64,000 nucleotides of DNA from Silene latifolia (taxonomy: Eukaryota > Streptophyta > Magnoliopsida > Caryophyllales > Caryophyllaceae): NCBI RefSeq assembly GCF_048544455.1, contig NC_133536.1, positions 23,872,152-23,936,151 on the forward strand, in the 5' to 3' direction. A program made the translations under genes and the position numbers. Under the pieces are notes generated by a model. That model ran no database searches and was not told the origin of the DNA. It was given only the letters and a program-made list of their open reading frames with translations. Of the stretch, positions 19,271 through 30,825 are shown one piece after another (the stretch's first letter is position 1; each line of letters begins with the position of its first letter).

Positions 19271-20062
19271 TTTTATTTATGTGGTGGTTGGTAGTATTTC
19301 TCTAGAATTTACATCTCTCTAGGCTGTTGCGACCTGACCTTTTCCCCTCCTCCCTCTCTGACCTCCCCTCCCCTTTTCTCCTCCATTATCTCTCAATCCT
19401 CTGCCTGGACCCTTGCCAATGCCCGCACCCCTGCCACCCCCTGTACCAGTACCATCCCCCTTGATGCCTTTAGCTATCCTGTTAGCTGGGCCCTTCCGCC
19501 GCTTGGTTGGCTTAAAGCCAATGTGGACGCGGCTCTCTCTCCCTCTTCTTGTTTAGCCAGTTCGGGGTGTGTCATTAGAGATTGTCATGGGTCTTGGGTC
19601 CTTGGTTGGTCTACCCGGTTCCCTGGTACTTGCCCTTTCCTTTGTGATGTCCGTGCCATCCGAGATGGGATTTTACGTGCTAGTGTCCTTGGGGACAATG
19701 TTTTGGTTGCCTCTGATTGTCTTGATGCCGTTAGCTCTATCCTCCGACCTATTGATCCGTGTGGCCCCTTTGCTAATATTATTCTTGAGTGTAGGGCCCT
19801 CTTGCAGGACTCTCCCCATTTGAAGCTGGTGTTTGAGAAGAGAACGGCCAACCGAGTGGCGGATGCTCTTGCTCACTACTCCGTCCATGACGTTAGCCCC
19901 GCACTAGGCTGTTTTGAGTGGGCATTTGCCCCTCCTTTTGTTGTTGATCTTTGTACTACTGACTTTGTATTGGCCTGCGCGCCTCTCTCCCCCGACCCGC
20001 CCCCTTGATGTAATCTAACTCTTTTATTTATTTATCTATGTTCTTTCCTTCCAAAAAAAAAA
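19271..20062 (+). mobile_element. 5'-truncated LINE copy with poly(A) tail
   Basis: The segment ends in TTCCAAAAAAAAAAAA and is flanked by the direct repeat AAGTTTTTATT (near 19260 and 20063), as expected for target-primed reverse transcription. The coding part is only the C-terminal RNase H region. The left end is a truncation with no 5' UTR. Confidence 0.8.
19523..20008 (+). pseudogene. LINE C-terminal RNase H domain fragment
   Basis: The frame includes WLKANVDAA just upstream and then SSGCVIRDCHGSWVLGWS, NVLVASDCLDAVSSIL and KRTANRVADALAHYSV, the usual layout of RNase H (RVT_3) domains found at the end of plant LINE polyproteins. It is open upstream to about 19460 and lacks any RT domain. 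It ends at TGA 20006, about 45 bases before the poly(A) tail. A domesticated gene is unlikely given the flanking duplication. Confidence 0.8.
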
Positions 20063-20369
20063 AAGTTTTTATTGATTTTCCTCAATATATATGTCTTACA
20101 CTCTTACACATATATAGAGAATTACACTTACTACACAAATCTCATGTAGTGAGCCAAATTTTACCCTTTATATTTAAAGGATATTAAGCTTACACCACCT
20201 AAAACTTGGAACTTCTATACTCACATACAAATACTGTATATAATAATCCCATAATTCATTTAATTTCATTCCGCTATTTAAAATATCTGAGAAGCCGGAT
20301 TTTTTAAACAGACGTATGAAAATGTAATGAGTAGAAGGAGTATTACGTTAATACAACCAAATAAGAGAA

Positions 20370-21332
20370 TTAGTAAGGTTTTTGGCCAACAACGTTGCCA
20401 CGAGGATCATAGCTACAAATGATGAAAACCCCGGCATTATTGGTACATTGAACACGGCCACAACCAAGACGAACCGAATTGGCCCATACCACCTGAGTAT
20501 AGTGTCCACAAACCTTTCCAGCAGCACAAGTGTTGGTGCTATAGGTATAGTAAGCCTGCTCATTGACCCACATTTGTATAGCGTTCGCAGCCGTCAAGGA
20601 AGTGCCGCTCCCCCACGCCAGGTTCTCTCCGTATTGGCCACCGGAATGCACGAGGGCGCAGTCATTGATCCTTGCGTTCGCGTAGTTTTGTGCATACGTA
20701 GCTAATGTGTTATCCCATACTATGTTTCCGACACCTGAAATTGAAATTACGATAATAAATACACGAGTTGTATGGAGACTTATGATTTACTCGTACAATT
20801 TTACTACTACTCTTTCCGTATCAGTCATTATAACTCATTTTACTTGTTATCATAGACGTACCAGTTAAATCTCTAACATACATAATACCTGCAAATTACG
20901 CATATAAGAAAGAATATTCTTTATTCTTTATTGAAAATTCATATATAATGAGGCTATGTCATAGGCGTCCAAAACCTCTCATTTTGAAATTACGATAAAA
21001 AACACGAGTTGCATTGTACGTTGAGTTATAAATTTACGGCGTACAATTTTACTCCTCTTTCCTTCTCAACTATACATTTTATGAATATTGTAGATGTCAA
21101 CCAGCTTAGTTAGTAAAGTTATGTATGAGTCATGAACTGGTTTCAAATTCCGTCAATAAATAAATACGATAAATATTTTCACTACAAAAAAACACATACC
21201 CACGGCAGCCCTAGCAGAGTTGTGGGGATTAACAAAGTCTTGTGGTAAATTTTGTGCATGGGAAATTTGCACCAAAGCTAAAGTTGCTACCATGAAGCAT
21301 GCCAACGTTGTTAAGTTTTTTAGAATCTCCAT
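20370..21332 (-). CDS. Pathogenesis-related protein 1 (PR-1, CAP superfamily), gene B, two exons
   Basis: Exon 1 is 21332-21200 and exon 2 is 20734-20370, separated by a 465-base intron (donor G|GTATGT, acceptor TTTCAG|G). Joined, they encode 165 residues. The signal peptide ([20 protein letters not shown]) ends near SHAQN, then [11 protein letters not shown] crosses the splice junction into VGNIVWDN. The CAP tetrad is complete: His in NPHNS, Glu in YGENLA, Glu in MWVNEQAYY, His in GHYTQVVW. Six cysteines occur in the mature protein, and the C terminus [15 protein letters not shown] is typical. An intron is unusual, since most plant PR-1 genes have none and gene A lacks one. Secreted defence protein as for gene A; the two genes point toward each other across the Tat element. 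Confidence 0.93.
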
Positions 21333-21410
21333 TTTTTTGTTTGATGTTATGAAGATAATTAAGGATAGATGATTGACAAGTGATGAAGAATTAAGGAAGA
21401 GTTAGGGTTC

Positions 21411-21420
21411 CTTTTATAGG
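21411..21420 (-). promoter_or_regulatory. TATA box of PR-1 gene B
   Basis: Minus strand reads CCTATAAAAG about 80 bases upstream of the ATG at 21332, a standard spacing. Confidence 0.65.
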
Positions 21421-22962
21421 AAAGGTTTGCTTAAAAATTCATTATGAGCATTACAAATAGTAAAATGATGTAAATTGTGAATAGTCAATAATACAATCAT
21501 CGGGGACTTTTAACCTAGTAACGTAGCTATTGTACAAAGTTGAGGCCCTTTACATTATACTAAAGCTAGTGGTCACTTTATAATGTTACTAATGTTACAT
21601 TGTTACCCCGTTCTTTACTTACCAAAGTAGCATATAGGAGTAATGGAGTATTATATATATATCCAGTTATCGGAATACCAGATTATTTTACGAGTAAATT
21701 AGAAATTACTCTTTTTTAAAATTTAATGTGTAAAATTAGTACTCCCTTATAACATGCTCTCCTAAAATTATTTACTTAAGATACACTTTTATTAAAGAAT
21801 TGTTTTAAAAACTTCAACTTAAGTAACTTATTCCGTCATTTTTTGAACTTATTTCGTATCTGTCTTAGCCAATTTCTATTTTAAAAGCTATAACTATATA
21901 TATACAAGTGAAGGAACAGTTTAAAAAACATGAAATGAGTCACTTAAGTATATGATATTGTCGGATGGTACTAAATCATGATACCACCCTCTAATGTACT
22001 CCGATCTATACTAATCAAAGTAACATATATATATTAAGTTATTGTTAGAATTATAACTCGATCTTACGACTCAATTCAAAGATCGAATTCTAAAGTCCTA
22101 AGTAATTTTTTACCCTTTTATGCTTTATAATCATGTACTCGTAGTATATATATAGGACACTATCTAATTCTAAGTTGTACTTCGTATATAACGATCGTCT
22201 TACTTTGTAGTTCATAAGATGTTATTCTTCTACACCTTCCATCCCGTCATTTTTCTATTACCTATTTTATTTTGGATGTCTGAGATAATTGCTTAACTTT
22301 CTATTTTGGTAATGTCTTTCATAATTTAATTGCTATCACTAGATCCTCTAGAAACCAAAAAAAATCTCTTTCTAAATCCATCGATAATTCGATTCTCCAC
22401 ATCTAATTTGGTCCACTTGTCAACTACTAATAATTAACCTCTTCCTCTTTCTTTAATCTTTGTATTAAAATCAAAGGTAAAAATGACCGAAACAGAGTGA
22501 GAAGTTTAAGATGGTGTACAAGAAGTTCGGCCCTATTCTAGGTGAGTTGAATGTCGAAAGAGCCATCAAAATGACCTCTCGTGACTTTTAAAGCCCCATG
22601 ATTTATACGAGTGCAATCAAAGCCAAATACTTGCTTAGTTTCCTGCGAAAAATCTCGTTAAGTTTACTCGATTTTCTACATGCATTGTCAAGTCATGCTT
22701 AAATTAAAGACTAATCACATCAAGATAAGCGTACAATCGTCGCTAAATTACAGCAATTCCTACGGATATAGAATTAAGTTGGAATATTAAGACAATTAAC
22801 ATGTCCACTACTCCACTAGCCAGGTTGGAAAATTACAATGACCAATACGTTCTAGCAACTGGAGTAAAACAGAGTGAGTATGAGTGTATGACGGTATGAG
22901 TATGGATTAAGATTAGAAAAATTCATGGGTCAAATTTTTTTGGAAAGACTATAAATAGCAAA
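21421..22962. other. Upstream flank of PR-1 gene B
   Basis: AT-rich sequence with no ORF or transposon terminus that I can support. It presumably contains distal promoter sequence of PR-1 B. The phrase ACACCTTCCATCCCGTCA near 22228 faintly resembles a Stowaway end but has no partner. Confidence 0.4.
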
Positions 22963-22971
22963 TTGTATAAA

Positions 22972-23371
22972 GGTTTTTTGGTTAAACACAACCTTTAAAA
23001 ACTTTTTTTTCCAAATACCACTTTTAGAAAAAAATTTGTAAAACACAACCTTTAATAATAATTTTTCTGCCAAACACAACATTTTGGCCGGAGTTTGATC
23101 ACTTGCAATGGGGTGACTTTCAGTCGATGTTTGGGATAGCAAACGACCTCATTTGCTATCTGAAACATCGACTGAACACCTCAAATCGACCTCATTTGCT
23201 ATCTGAAACATCGACTGAAAGTCACCCCATTGTAAGTGATCAAACTCCGGCCAAAATGTCGTGTTTGACAAAAAAATTATTATTAAAGGTTGTGTTTTAC
23301 AAACTTTTTTTTAAAGGTTGTGTTTGAAAAAAAAAAAGTTTTTTAAAGGTTGTGTTTGACAAAAAAAACAC
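22972..23371. mobile_element. 400-bp fold-back element
   Basis: Two long inverted arms share AAACACAACCTTTAA, CATTTTGGCCGGAGTTTGATCACTT and GGGTGACTTTCAGTCGATGTTT, meeting in a short centre near 23170. Candidate 9-bp duplications TTGTATAAA (22963) and TTGCATAAA (23372) differ by one base. This fits a Mutator-type fold-back MITE. It would transcribe into a long hairpin. Two ORFs inside are mirror images of each other and are not genes. Confidence 0.65.
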
Positions 23372-23726
23372 TTGCATAAACGATCAATCTTGAAAGAACG
23401 AGTTGAGTGACCAGGGGCGAAGCCAGGATCTAATATGTGGGGTAGCGAAGTTTTTGTTACATTTCTTTAATTTATTGAAAGAAACGCAAATAAATACGGA
23501 GTATAATTTTTTTTTTTATAATAATCGTATTTTCTAATTTGAGAAGACTAGTTATTTTCGCGCTTATTGCTTTGAGGTGTTTCTTGCGCCTGAGCCCTAG
23601 GGCTCTAGTAGTTTATGACTTATTAGTGAACGATTCGATACGACTAAATGTTACGGACAAAAGTGATATAATTTGTAATTTATAACCCAAAAAATTTATA
23701 CGTCCTTATTCTCCATCGTTTGTGAG

Positions 23727-24303
23727 TAGACTTGTCAAAACTCGACCCGACCCAAAACCCGACCCGTCCGACCCGCTTTTCTTAGGGTAACAAACCCGGT
23801 TTTTTTCGACCCGCGACCCGTTTGACCCGAACCCGAAATGACCCGTTATTTTAGGGTCGAGACCCGACCCAAACGGGTCGACCCATTGGGTCAAGGGAAA
23901 ATCATGAATTTTATTAAAAATATTAATATTTATATATTATATTTGAAAATATAGTTAAAAATTATTTTTTTTATTACTTAAATTGCAAATTCAACTAAAA
24001 AGTCAATTTTATATAACTTTTATAATATTTAATAATAAAATAATTATTAAAAAAACTTTATTTTAATAATTATGTCAATATAATTAATGTAAATGTTGAA
24101 TATGATTAAAATAATAGTTTTAAATATGTTTTACTTTTTAAAAAAATATTTTTTAAATTTTAAAAATCGTTTAAAAAAGACGTTAAAAATTATTTCTTGA
24201 CCCGTATTCTGACCCTAACCCGACCCGTGACCCGTATGACCCGACCAGTATTTGACCCGACCCGTATTCTAACCCGACCCGCCCGACCCGTTTGACAGGT
24301 CTA
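23727..24303. mobile_element. Non-autonomous hAT element, same family as 17968-19107
   Basis: Ends TAGACTTGTCAAA and inverted TAGACCTGTCAAA, with a perfect 8-bp duplication TTTGTGAG at 23719-23726 and 24304-24311. Subterminal zones are packed with GACCCG words. The centre is nearly pure A/T. There is no coding capacity. Confidence 0.88.
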
Positions 24304-24509
24304 TTTGTGAGTGATTATAAAGGAAGTAATTAACAAGTATTACATCTGGCTCAACAAATTCTTTACGTTTTATTAATTATGATCCTCACAAATGAAATAT
24401 AAATTAGTACCAAAAAAATAAAACAAATGAAATGTAAAGAATATGTTAAGATGGAGGGAGTAATAATTTGTAAACTAATGTAATCGTATATAATATTTTT
24501 TTCGGAAAA

Positions 24510-25036
24510 TTCACGTGGTACCCTCGAACTTTGCCATTTTGCACGTGGTACCCAACTTTTTAAGTTTGTGCACATAATATCCTTGAGATTTGATTTTCAA
24601 GCACAACGTGCCCTTTTTATCGTTCTTAAAATTTTCAATTGAGCATAAATCATAGACCAGAAATCGGAATTGACTAATTTTTTTTTTCAAATTGATTATC
24701 TCTTCGAGATCTATAAAATGATAAAACAAAAATGGTTATTCGGAAATTTAAGATCGAAGATATGGTTGATTTGATATTTTCGTTAAAAAAAGCTCTATAA
24801 AATGTCAGTCGACAAATTTTTTTTCCACAAATCGTAGATTATGACGAGATAATCATTTTAGGGAAAAATTTGGCCGATTCTAAATTCCGGTCTAGGAGTT
24901 ATGCGCAATCGAGTTTTCTAATAGCGACAAAAGGGCATGTTGTGCATGAAAATCAAACATGAAGGGTATCATGTACGCAAACTTAAAAAGTTGGGTACCA
25001 CATGCAAAATGGCAAAGTTTGAGGGTACCACGTGAA
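24510..25036. mobile_element. Fold-back MITE with CACGTGGTACC termini
   Basis: The left arm starts TTCACGTGGTACCCTCGAAC and the right arm ends with its inverse. Pairing continues over about 100 bases, including AACTTTGCCATTTTGCA, CAACTTTTTAAGTTTG and GTGCCCTTTT. No clear target duplication was found. The repeated CACGTGG contains a G-box. Confidence 0.65.
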
Positions 25037-25069
25037 TATATTAATAAAATCCCATCATACAAGAGCTAA

Positions 25070-25330
25070 CTAGAGATTATCAACTCTCTAGTTAAATACA
25101 ATTTGGACACACACTCTTTATCCACTCTCTAGTTACATTAGTACCTATAACAAGATTTCTACCTCTCAAATTCATTAACAAACACTCCTTCACCTGTTTT
25201 ATCAAAGCAACAGGAAAAGGAAGCCCATACTGTAACCTGCATCTATTCCTTACATACCAAATGAGATACATAAGATGTGCAGTTGCAGCAGCCACCACTT
25301 GTTTCTTCAAAAGGGATTATAATAAATAGT
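25070..25330 (-). pseudogene. LINE 3' fragment (C-terminal tail of the RT polyprotein)
   Basis: The minus-strand frame 25310-25092 contains AAATAHLMYLIWYVRNRCRLQ, resembling the region after the zinc-binding reverse-transcriptase tail of plant LINEs; compare VIFHLACQK in the LINE at 27169. Only about 70 residues remain. ACTCTCTAGTTA is repeated at its left edge. Confidence 0.5.
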
Positions 25331-25851
25331 GTTAAATACTTGATAGTTATTTTTTCATAATGTAAATTATTGAATAAGTTGGTAATTAAACAATATAAAA
25401 TTAGGGAAACAAGAACCCCATTGCAGCGAAATCATTCAATACAAACGTTGTCATGATGGCTGATAATGTGGAGGAAAAAGAAAAACAAGTAAAAATGCAC
25501 CTAGTGCAGATCGAGCACGAGTAGTATTGGAAGAAGCCCATGCGACAAGTCCACAGCCTTACCAGTACAACATCCATATAATGTTGTCAATTTTATGGTG
25601 TTATATTGTCTTGTATCTTTATTACAGCTGGGATAGCTAATCTTCATCTTCCTCGCTAATTTTTCTGGGTTTGAGGTAGCAGCGGCTGGCCCTTGCTACT
25701 CACTAGCTTCGCCCTTGGAGTTGACAGATAGTAAATTATGATACTCGTTTTTTTTTTTTGAAATGTGAGTGGTACTAATAATCGAAAAAATATACAAAGT
25801 TCAAAGTCACAGCACCAATCTTCCAGGAAAGCTATGAGCTACCTAGGAGTA

Positions 25852-26008
25852 GACCTGACACAATCAACCCGGCTCGAGACTCAAAATCGACTAGAACGGC
25901 CGCACCCGAATGACACCTGAAGCTCGAATTGACCCGACCTGAAAATGACCCAAATTTTCATGGACCCGTAACAAACCCAACCTGAACTGGCCCGATCCGA
26001 AACCACCA
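25852..26008. mobile_element. Fragment of the TAGACCTG hAT family
   Basis: Begins TAGACCTGACACAATCAACCCGG and continues with GACCCG-type words as in the two complete copies. It stops at the LTR-like sequence starting near 26009 and has no second end. Confidence 0.4.
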
Positions 26009-26847
26009 TATAACACCCCTAATTTCCGTAATATATTTCTTTAATTTTATTTTCCTATATTTCGTAATTTATTTTCCGGGAAAATATTCTTTTATTTTAT
26101 CGTCGGATCTATCTCAAAATTCGGCAAAAACCCGCTTTGTCTATGGGTTTCACGTGTGATAATAGTGAAGATGGGTGAGTTTTGGGCCTAAACTTGGAAT
26201 AAACTAATGAGCTCTTCTATAAATAAGAAATGAAACCAAACCCTTACTTTTCTTTTCTCATAATTCTCACAAAACCGTAAATCTAGTTTTCTCTCCCCTC
26301 TTTTCTTCTTGGAGCCGTGTGCCTCCCTTCCCCATAGGGTTTCGTGCGCCTCTTGTTCCTTATTTCTTCTTTGATTCTTTGATTTTCAAGTCTAGATCGA
26401 TCATACTCCTTGGATCTATCTATCTTCTTCGTAAATTTCGTTTTCTACGCGTTATTTTTATAGTTCTTATATCGTTTTGTGTTTTAATTGGGATCGTTTT
26501 CCCTTTCGCACGTGTGATGACTCGTGAAGGCGTGGAGGTTGCACCTGGAGAAGACGTCTACGTCGTTGACGAGGATCTTTAGGATTATTTGCGTAAAAAG
26601 GTAACTAAGTGTTTCTCTTTTATTTGTGTAGTTGTGTTTATGCCAATTGATGTAATTAATATGATTTAATGATTGTTTTGTTTGATTGATACATGTTTGA
26701 TTATTTATTATCATGATTAATTATGTTTTCGCATGTTGGTTTATGTTTTAACTCCTTAATTGTATGACATTGTTTATGCGTTATTATGGGTGTCGTGTGC
26801 GCAACTAGGGTTCGCGAGGGAGACCCTAAAGGCGGCGTGACAGGCGG
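26009..26847. repeat. LTR-like fragment of a gypsy element
   Basis: Starts TATAACACCCCTAATTTCC, close to the TGTAACACCCC starts of Tekay-type LTRs. It runs through a T-rich leader and a short frame ending MTREGVEVAPGEDVYVVDEDL to GGCGTGACAGGCGG, where the outer CACTA element begins. No second LTR or coding region belonging to it is in the window. Identification is tentative. Confidence 0.35.
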
Positions 26848-27168
26848 CACTACTACAGATATGGTGGACAACAACGGCTAATAACCGTTGTTATAGAAAA
26901 AAGTGGGCGTTGTTTGTTTTTTTTGGGGAAAGTTAAGTATATAAATTTCAAAGAATCAAAGTGTGTACAACTCTTCTATATGATAATTACAGCAAGACTA
27001 TTCAGAGAAAGCAAACAACAAAAACGTCTTCAGGAAATTTGTTGCAACCAGGCTCTCTCCCGTGGCTGCAAACTGCTGGCATTCAACCTCTGAAACCGAT
27101 GAAACACATCATCTATAACCTTCTGTATGACAAAACCTGGTCTTTTAACCAGTTCATTAATCCTTGCT

Positions 27169-27788
27169 TCATTTCTGACAAGCCAAATGAAATATAACAG
27201 ATCCACATAAACATGCCCCAACAAACCTCTTTTGCATCTTGGTAATACCCCTACACTTAGAGAACCAGCTGACCATATCATTCATATCCATAGAGACTTG
27301 CATTTTCTGTTGAAAAAGGACCAAACACTGTCTTGTGTACTGACAATCAGAAAACAAGTGCTGATGATCTTCAAGAGCAGCTGCACAAATATCACACCCA
27401 CCATCCACAATGATACCCATTCTCATCAGACGATCTTTAGTGAGCAATTTTTGATGCATGATCCCCCAGCATATAAAAGAAGATTTAGGGATATTTAAAG
27501 TGTCCAACAAAGGAATCTCCATCTTACCTTTGGCTGACTTCCACAGAGCCAAGAGTAGCCTGCTTTCACAGTGTACTCAATTGAAGTGTCAAGCCACTGG
27601 TTGTTGGTGTATGCTTGCTTAAATTTTTTCATAACGTGTGTGATCTTCTTCCAGGTCCAGCTACAGTCAGAAGGAGGACTGTAATCAGACCACTCACAAT
27701 CTTTCATATAAACATGAGAAACCCACCTGACCCATAGATGATCCTTTTTTTTAGCAAGCCACCAAGTATACTTACCCAACAGAGCCAT
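27169..27788 (-). pseudogene. LINE polyprotein C-terminal region with zf-RVT domain
   Basis: Two overlapping minus frames encode NWNMALLGKYTWWLAKKKD, then CGSQPKVRWRFLCWT and SFICWGIMHQKLLTKDRLMRMG followed by the zinc motif GGCDICAAALEDHQHLFSDC. These are typical of the reverse-transcriptase zinc-binding domain at the end of plant LINE proteins. A frameshift near 27520 separates the pieces. The frame upstream (27789-27879, ISWDTCCLSKEEGGLGLKH) joins on to the RT fragment across the inner CACTA insertion. Confidence 0.8.
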
Positions 27789-28112
27789 GTTCCAATTCTT
27801 AGCATGTTTGAGTCCTAATCCACCTTCCTCTTTGCTAAGACAGCAGGTATCCCAACTGATATTTGGAGCCCTCTTATACCACTACTACAAAACTTGTGAT
27901 GGACATCGGACTTTTCGCTATATGGACATCAGATACACAACCGATGTAGAGTTTGGTCATGTCCATTGTAAACCGATGTCCATTAAAATTTGCACATCGG
28001 ATTTTTAAGAAAACCGATGTCTATTTGATCAATGGATATCGGATTTTTAGGAAAAACGATGTCTATTTGGTCAATGGACATCAGTTTTTTACAAAAATCC
28101 GATGTCTATAAT

Positions 28113-29474
28113 TATTATTTTTTATAAAAAAAAATATTACGCTGTTGCCCATATTAGTCGTACACATGATGACAATGCAAAATGATTCCATAATCAACAA
28201 AAAATATCTGTATACAATCAATCGGTTATCCAATGCCAATTACAAAAAAAATTCATCTACATAATGTGTCAAATTTACTTAGACGACTAACCTATACAAA
28301 AATATAAACCGATATGTAAACTGACTAATCGTTAAAAAAAAAGGCCGAAGAGATAAGACTACTTGGCAGCCTCAGATTTGCTCATCTCCCATTGGGCATA
28401 TTACCTAGAGAATCTGGTTCAACACAACAAAGTTAACGAGAAAACAAAATATCAACATAGAAGATCCTATATAACTAATGAGACACATACATTACTGGAT
28501 TTTAAGTATCACAACTACTAGCAATACACTCACCTGAATGTAAGGAGCTTGGAACATTTCCTATATGGCCGCTTCAACTTCTGCCATACCGACAAGGGTT
28601 TTTCCTGAAGGTTTATAAACATATGCATTTTTCCAAAAATTAGCTCCAGCAGCAAACAGGAGGAATTAAATATGCCACTGTCATTCCAAATCATTCTTAT
28701 GCTGAATGGATTTTAATCTACCTAGGACTCTAGGAGTAATCCTCCTCAGTGTTCATCTTGCATTGGGGACATGACTCGCTGAATCTGATTTGACACACGG
28801 AAGAGGATATGACATACAAGCGAACTTGCATAAATAAACAAATCATCAATGAGAAGACATAAGCAAGTTCATACAACAATCAATCATAGGATGACCATCT
28901 TATACAATGTGTTCTTGCAATAACACACAACTAGACTTGACTAACCTAAGAGAGGACAATTAAGCTGTTGAAAGTAAATAAATGAACAGAGACTTAAAAT
29001 CACATGATAGATATGCATCAACATTAGAGTACACAACCAAATATAAGGTTAACTGATTAGAGAGTTGAGTGCATTTAATCAAAACATGCGTCATCAAATA
29101 TTATATACGGTTGGAGCCTCCTACAATTAGTAATAAGGTAGAACATTAATAAACAAAAAAATGCTCAATAACTGATTTGAAGTACATCATATAGCCAAAC
29201 AACGAGCCGGAAAACCAGATACTTGTCACCAGGTCAAGTTTAAGAACAATTTTAACTTCTCAAGATTAACTACATGCATCTACTTGGACTACAAAAGATA
29301 CTCTAAATTAAATCCTAATTTTTACCAAGCCTAAATCAAATCAAACAAATATTGTAAAACATACGAATAAGAGTAAGAACTTTCTACCTAGAACTGGTCG
29401 TGGACATGGGATTGATAACCTGGAAACTAAGCGTTTGTCAGGAATTCTTCTGTGGAATCTGGCCTGCACAAATT
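28113..29474. other. Left interior of the inner CACTA element
   Basis: AT-rich sequence with no clear gene. On the minus strand near 28620-28530 a short exon-like frame reads VYKPSGKTLVGMAEVEAAI, stops, then EMFQAPYIQ before a GTGAGT donor. It could be another captured exon, but I do not recognise the parent gene. Confidence 0.4.
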
Positions 29475-29479
29475 ATTTC

Positions 29480-30823
29480 TGTAATACTCCGTATTTATAG
29501 TCTTGGGGGTACTCTATCGAGTAGCCCTTACTCTGTCGAGTAAGGGCAAGTGGCGAAATAAAATAGTTTCTGACCTGTTGGGTACTCGATCGAGTAGTGG
29601 GGTACTCGATCGGAGTAAGGGTACTCGATCGAGTACCTTGGGTACTCGATCGAGTGTCCGGTTTTACGGGGGAGTTTTCTCGGGTTTTGTTAATTACGCG
29701 ATTAAGGTATTTAAACATATTCGTCATTGTTCTAAATCACTTTTTACAAAACCTAAAACCTGTTTAAGAGAGAAAGCAACTAGTCTTCTTCCTAATCGCG
29801 TTCTTGACAATTCCCGGAGTTCAGACGGTCAGTTCGTATCGTAGTTCGTGTCGTTGGATTCCTTGCGTCGAGGGTAAGCTTTTAATATAATTTATATAAT
29901 GTTTTGTTAAGATTGGTGAAACCCTAATTTAGGAATTGGGGGTTTTTATGAGTAGGATTTGAATAGTAGCATCTATGTGTTGTATGATAGGAGGAGAATT
30001 CGTAGAGGAGCCGTTTTGATACAGCTGTAGATACCGTCTGCGTGTTGTGCTTTCCAGGTAGGATTTCCTACTCAGTATTAGTCCCATAATGGGATATTGG
30101 TGATGTGCTGTAGTTAGTTGTTTGATATGATGATTGTGATTGTGATTGTGATTGTGATTGTGATTGTGATTGGTTTCTATGGCTCTCGAGATGCGTTCTC
30201 GGCTGAGTGGGGTCACTTGCGGGAGTGATCTCACGCCCTAGTTTCGCCCTTCGTGGAACCCGCCACGAAAGGGGATGTGCACATTAATGGACAGGGTTAT
30301 CGCTCGTACGATGAGCGGGGCTTAGGTGGGAACGGCTGCGGTCCCCCATCGGCGGTAGGTCCAAAGTGGACGATCGGATTGAGATGATGGGAGTTGGTGG
30401 TGTGTGTGTGTGTGTGACAGTTCAACTGTCTGTTTGTCTTATTGTTGTTATCTATATTGATTGTGTGATTAGTACTGACCCCGGTGTTGTTTTGTAAAAC
30501 CTGCGGTGATCCATTCGGGGATGGTGAGCAGATATTGAACAGGTATAGAGATGAGTACTGGGATAGCTGGGACGGCCACGACATGACGATAGAGTCTTCC
30601 GCTGTAGTTTAGCATTTATTTACATTTCAGTTGAGAACAGATAGTTTGGAATAATGTATTGTACTTTGGTTTGGTTTTGAGGATTGTATTCATCATTAAA
30701 CTATTTATAATAAATGTTGTTTCCGTTTTGTCTATTTGATTATCATACCTCGGGCGACCGAGATGGTGATGTCTTCATACCTGAGTGGTCCTGGTAAGGC
30801 ACTCGGAGTATGGGGGTGTTACA
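29480..30823 (+). repeat. 5' LTR of gypsy element A
   Basis: 1344 bp. It contains four TACTCGATCGAGTA-type palindromes (one interrupted by an extra G), a (GATTGT)n microsatellite near 30128-30170, and a GC-rich block with GGAACCCGCCACGAAAG and GCGGGGCTTAGGTGGGAAC that is conserved in the LTRs of element B. Confidence 0.92.
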
Positions 30824-30825
30824 AA

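Larger units (their letters stand above)
23412..25717. mobile_element. Probable hAT element with CAGGGGCGAAGC ends, filled with nested insertions
   Basis: Left end CAGGGGCGAAGCCAGGATC; right end, inverted, CAAGGGCGAAGCTAGTG. Flanks are GAGTGAC and GAGTTGAC, an 8-bp duplication with one lost base. Inside are two further MITEs (23727-24303 and 24510-25036) and a LINE 3' fragment (25070-25330). The remaining internal sequence (25380-25680) shows no intact transposase. Confidence 0.5.

Noticed and set aside
22930..23327. Two similar ORFs on opposite strands near 23 kb
   Set aside because: They are mirror images created by the inverted repeat arms.
26319..26582. 87-residue hydrophobic ORF after a pyrimidine-rich leader
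   Set aside because: Lies in LTR-like sequence; the hydrophobic stretch is T-rich leader translation with no known domain.
29503..29844. ORFs with repeated TRSS peptides at the start of the element A LTRs
   Set aside because: They are translations of the TACTCGATCGAGTA palindromes and differ between the two LTRs.
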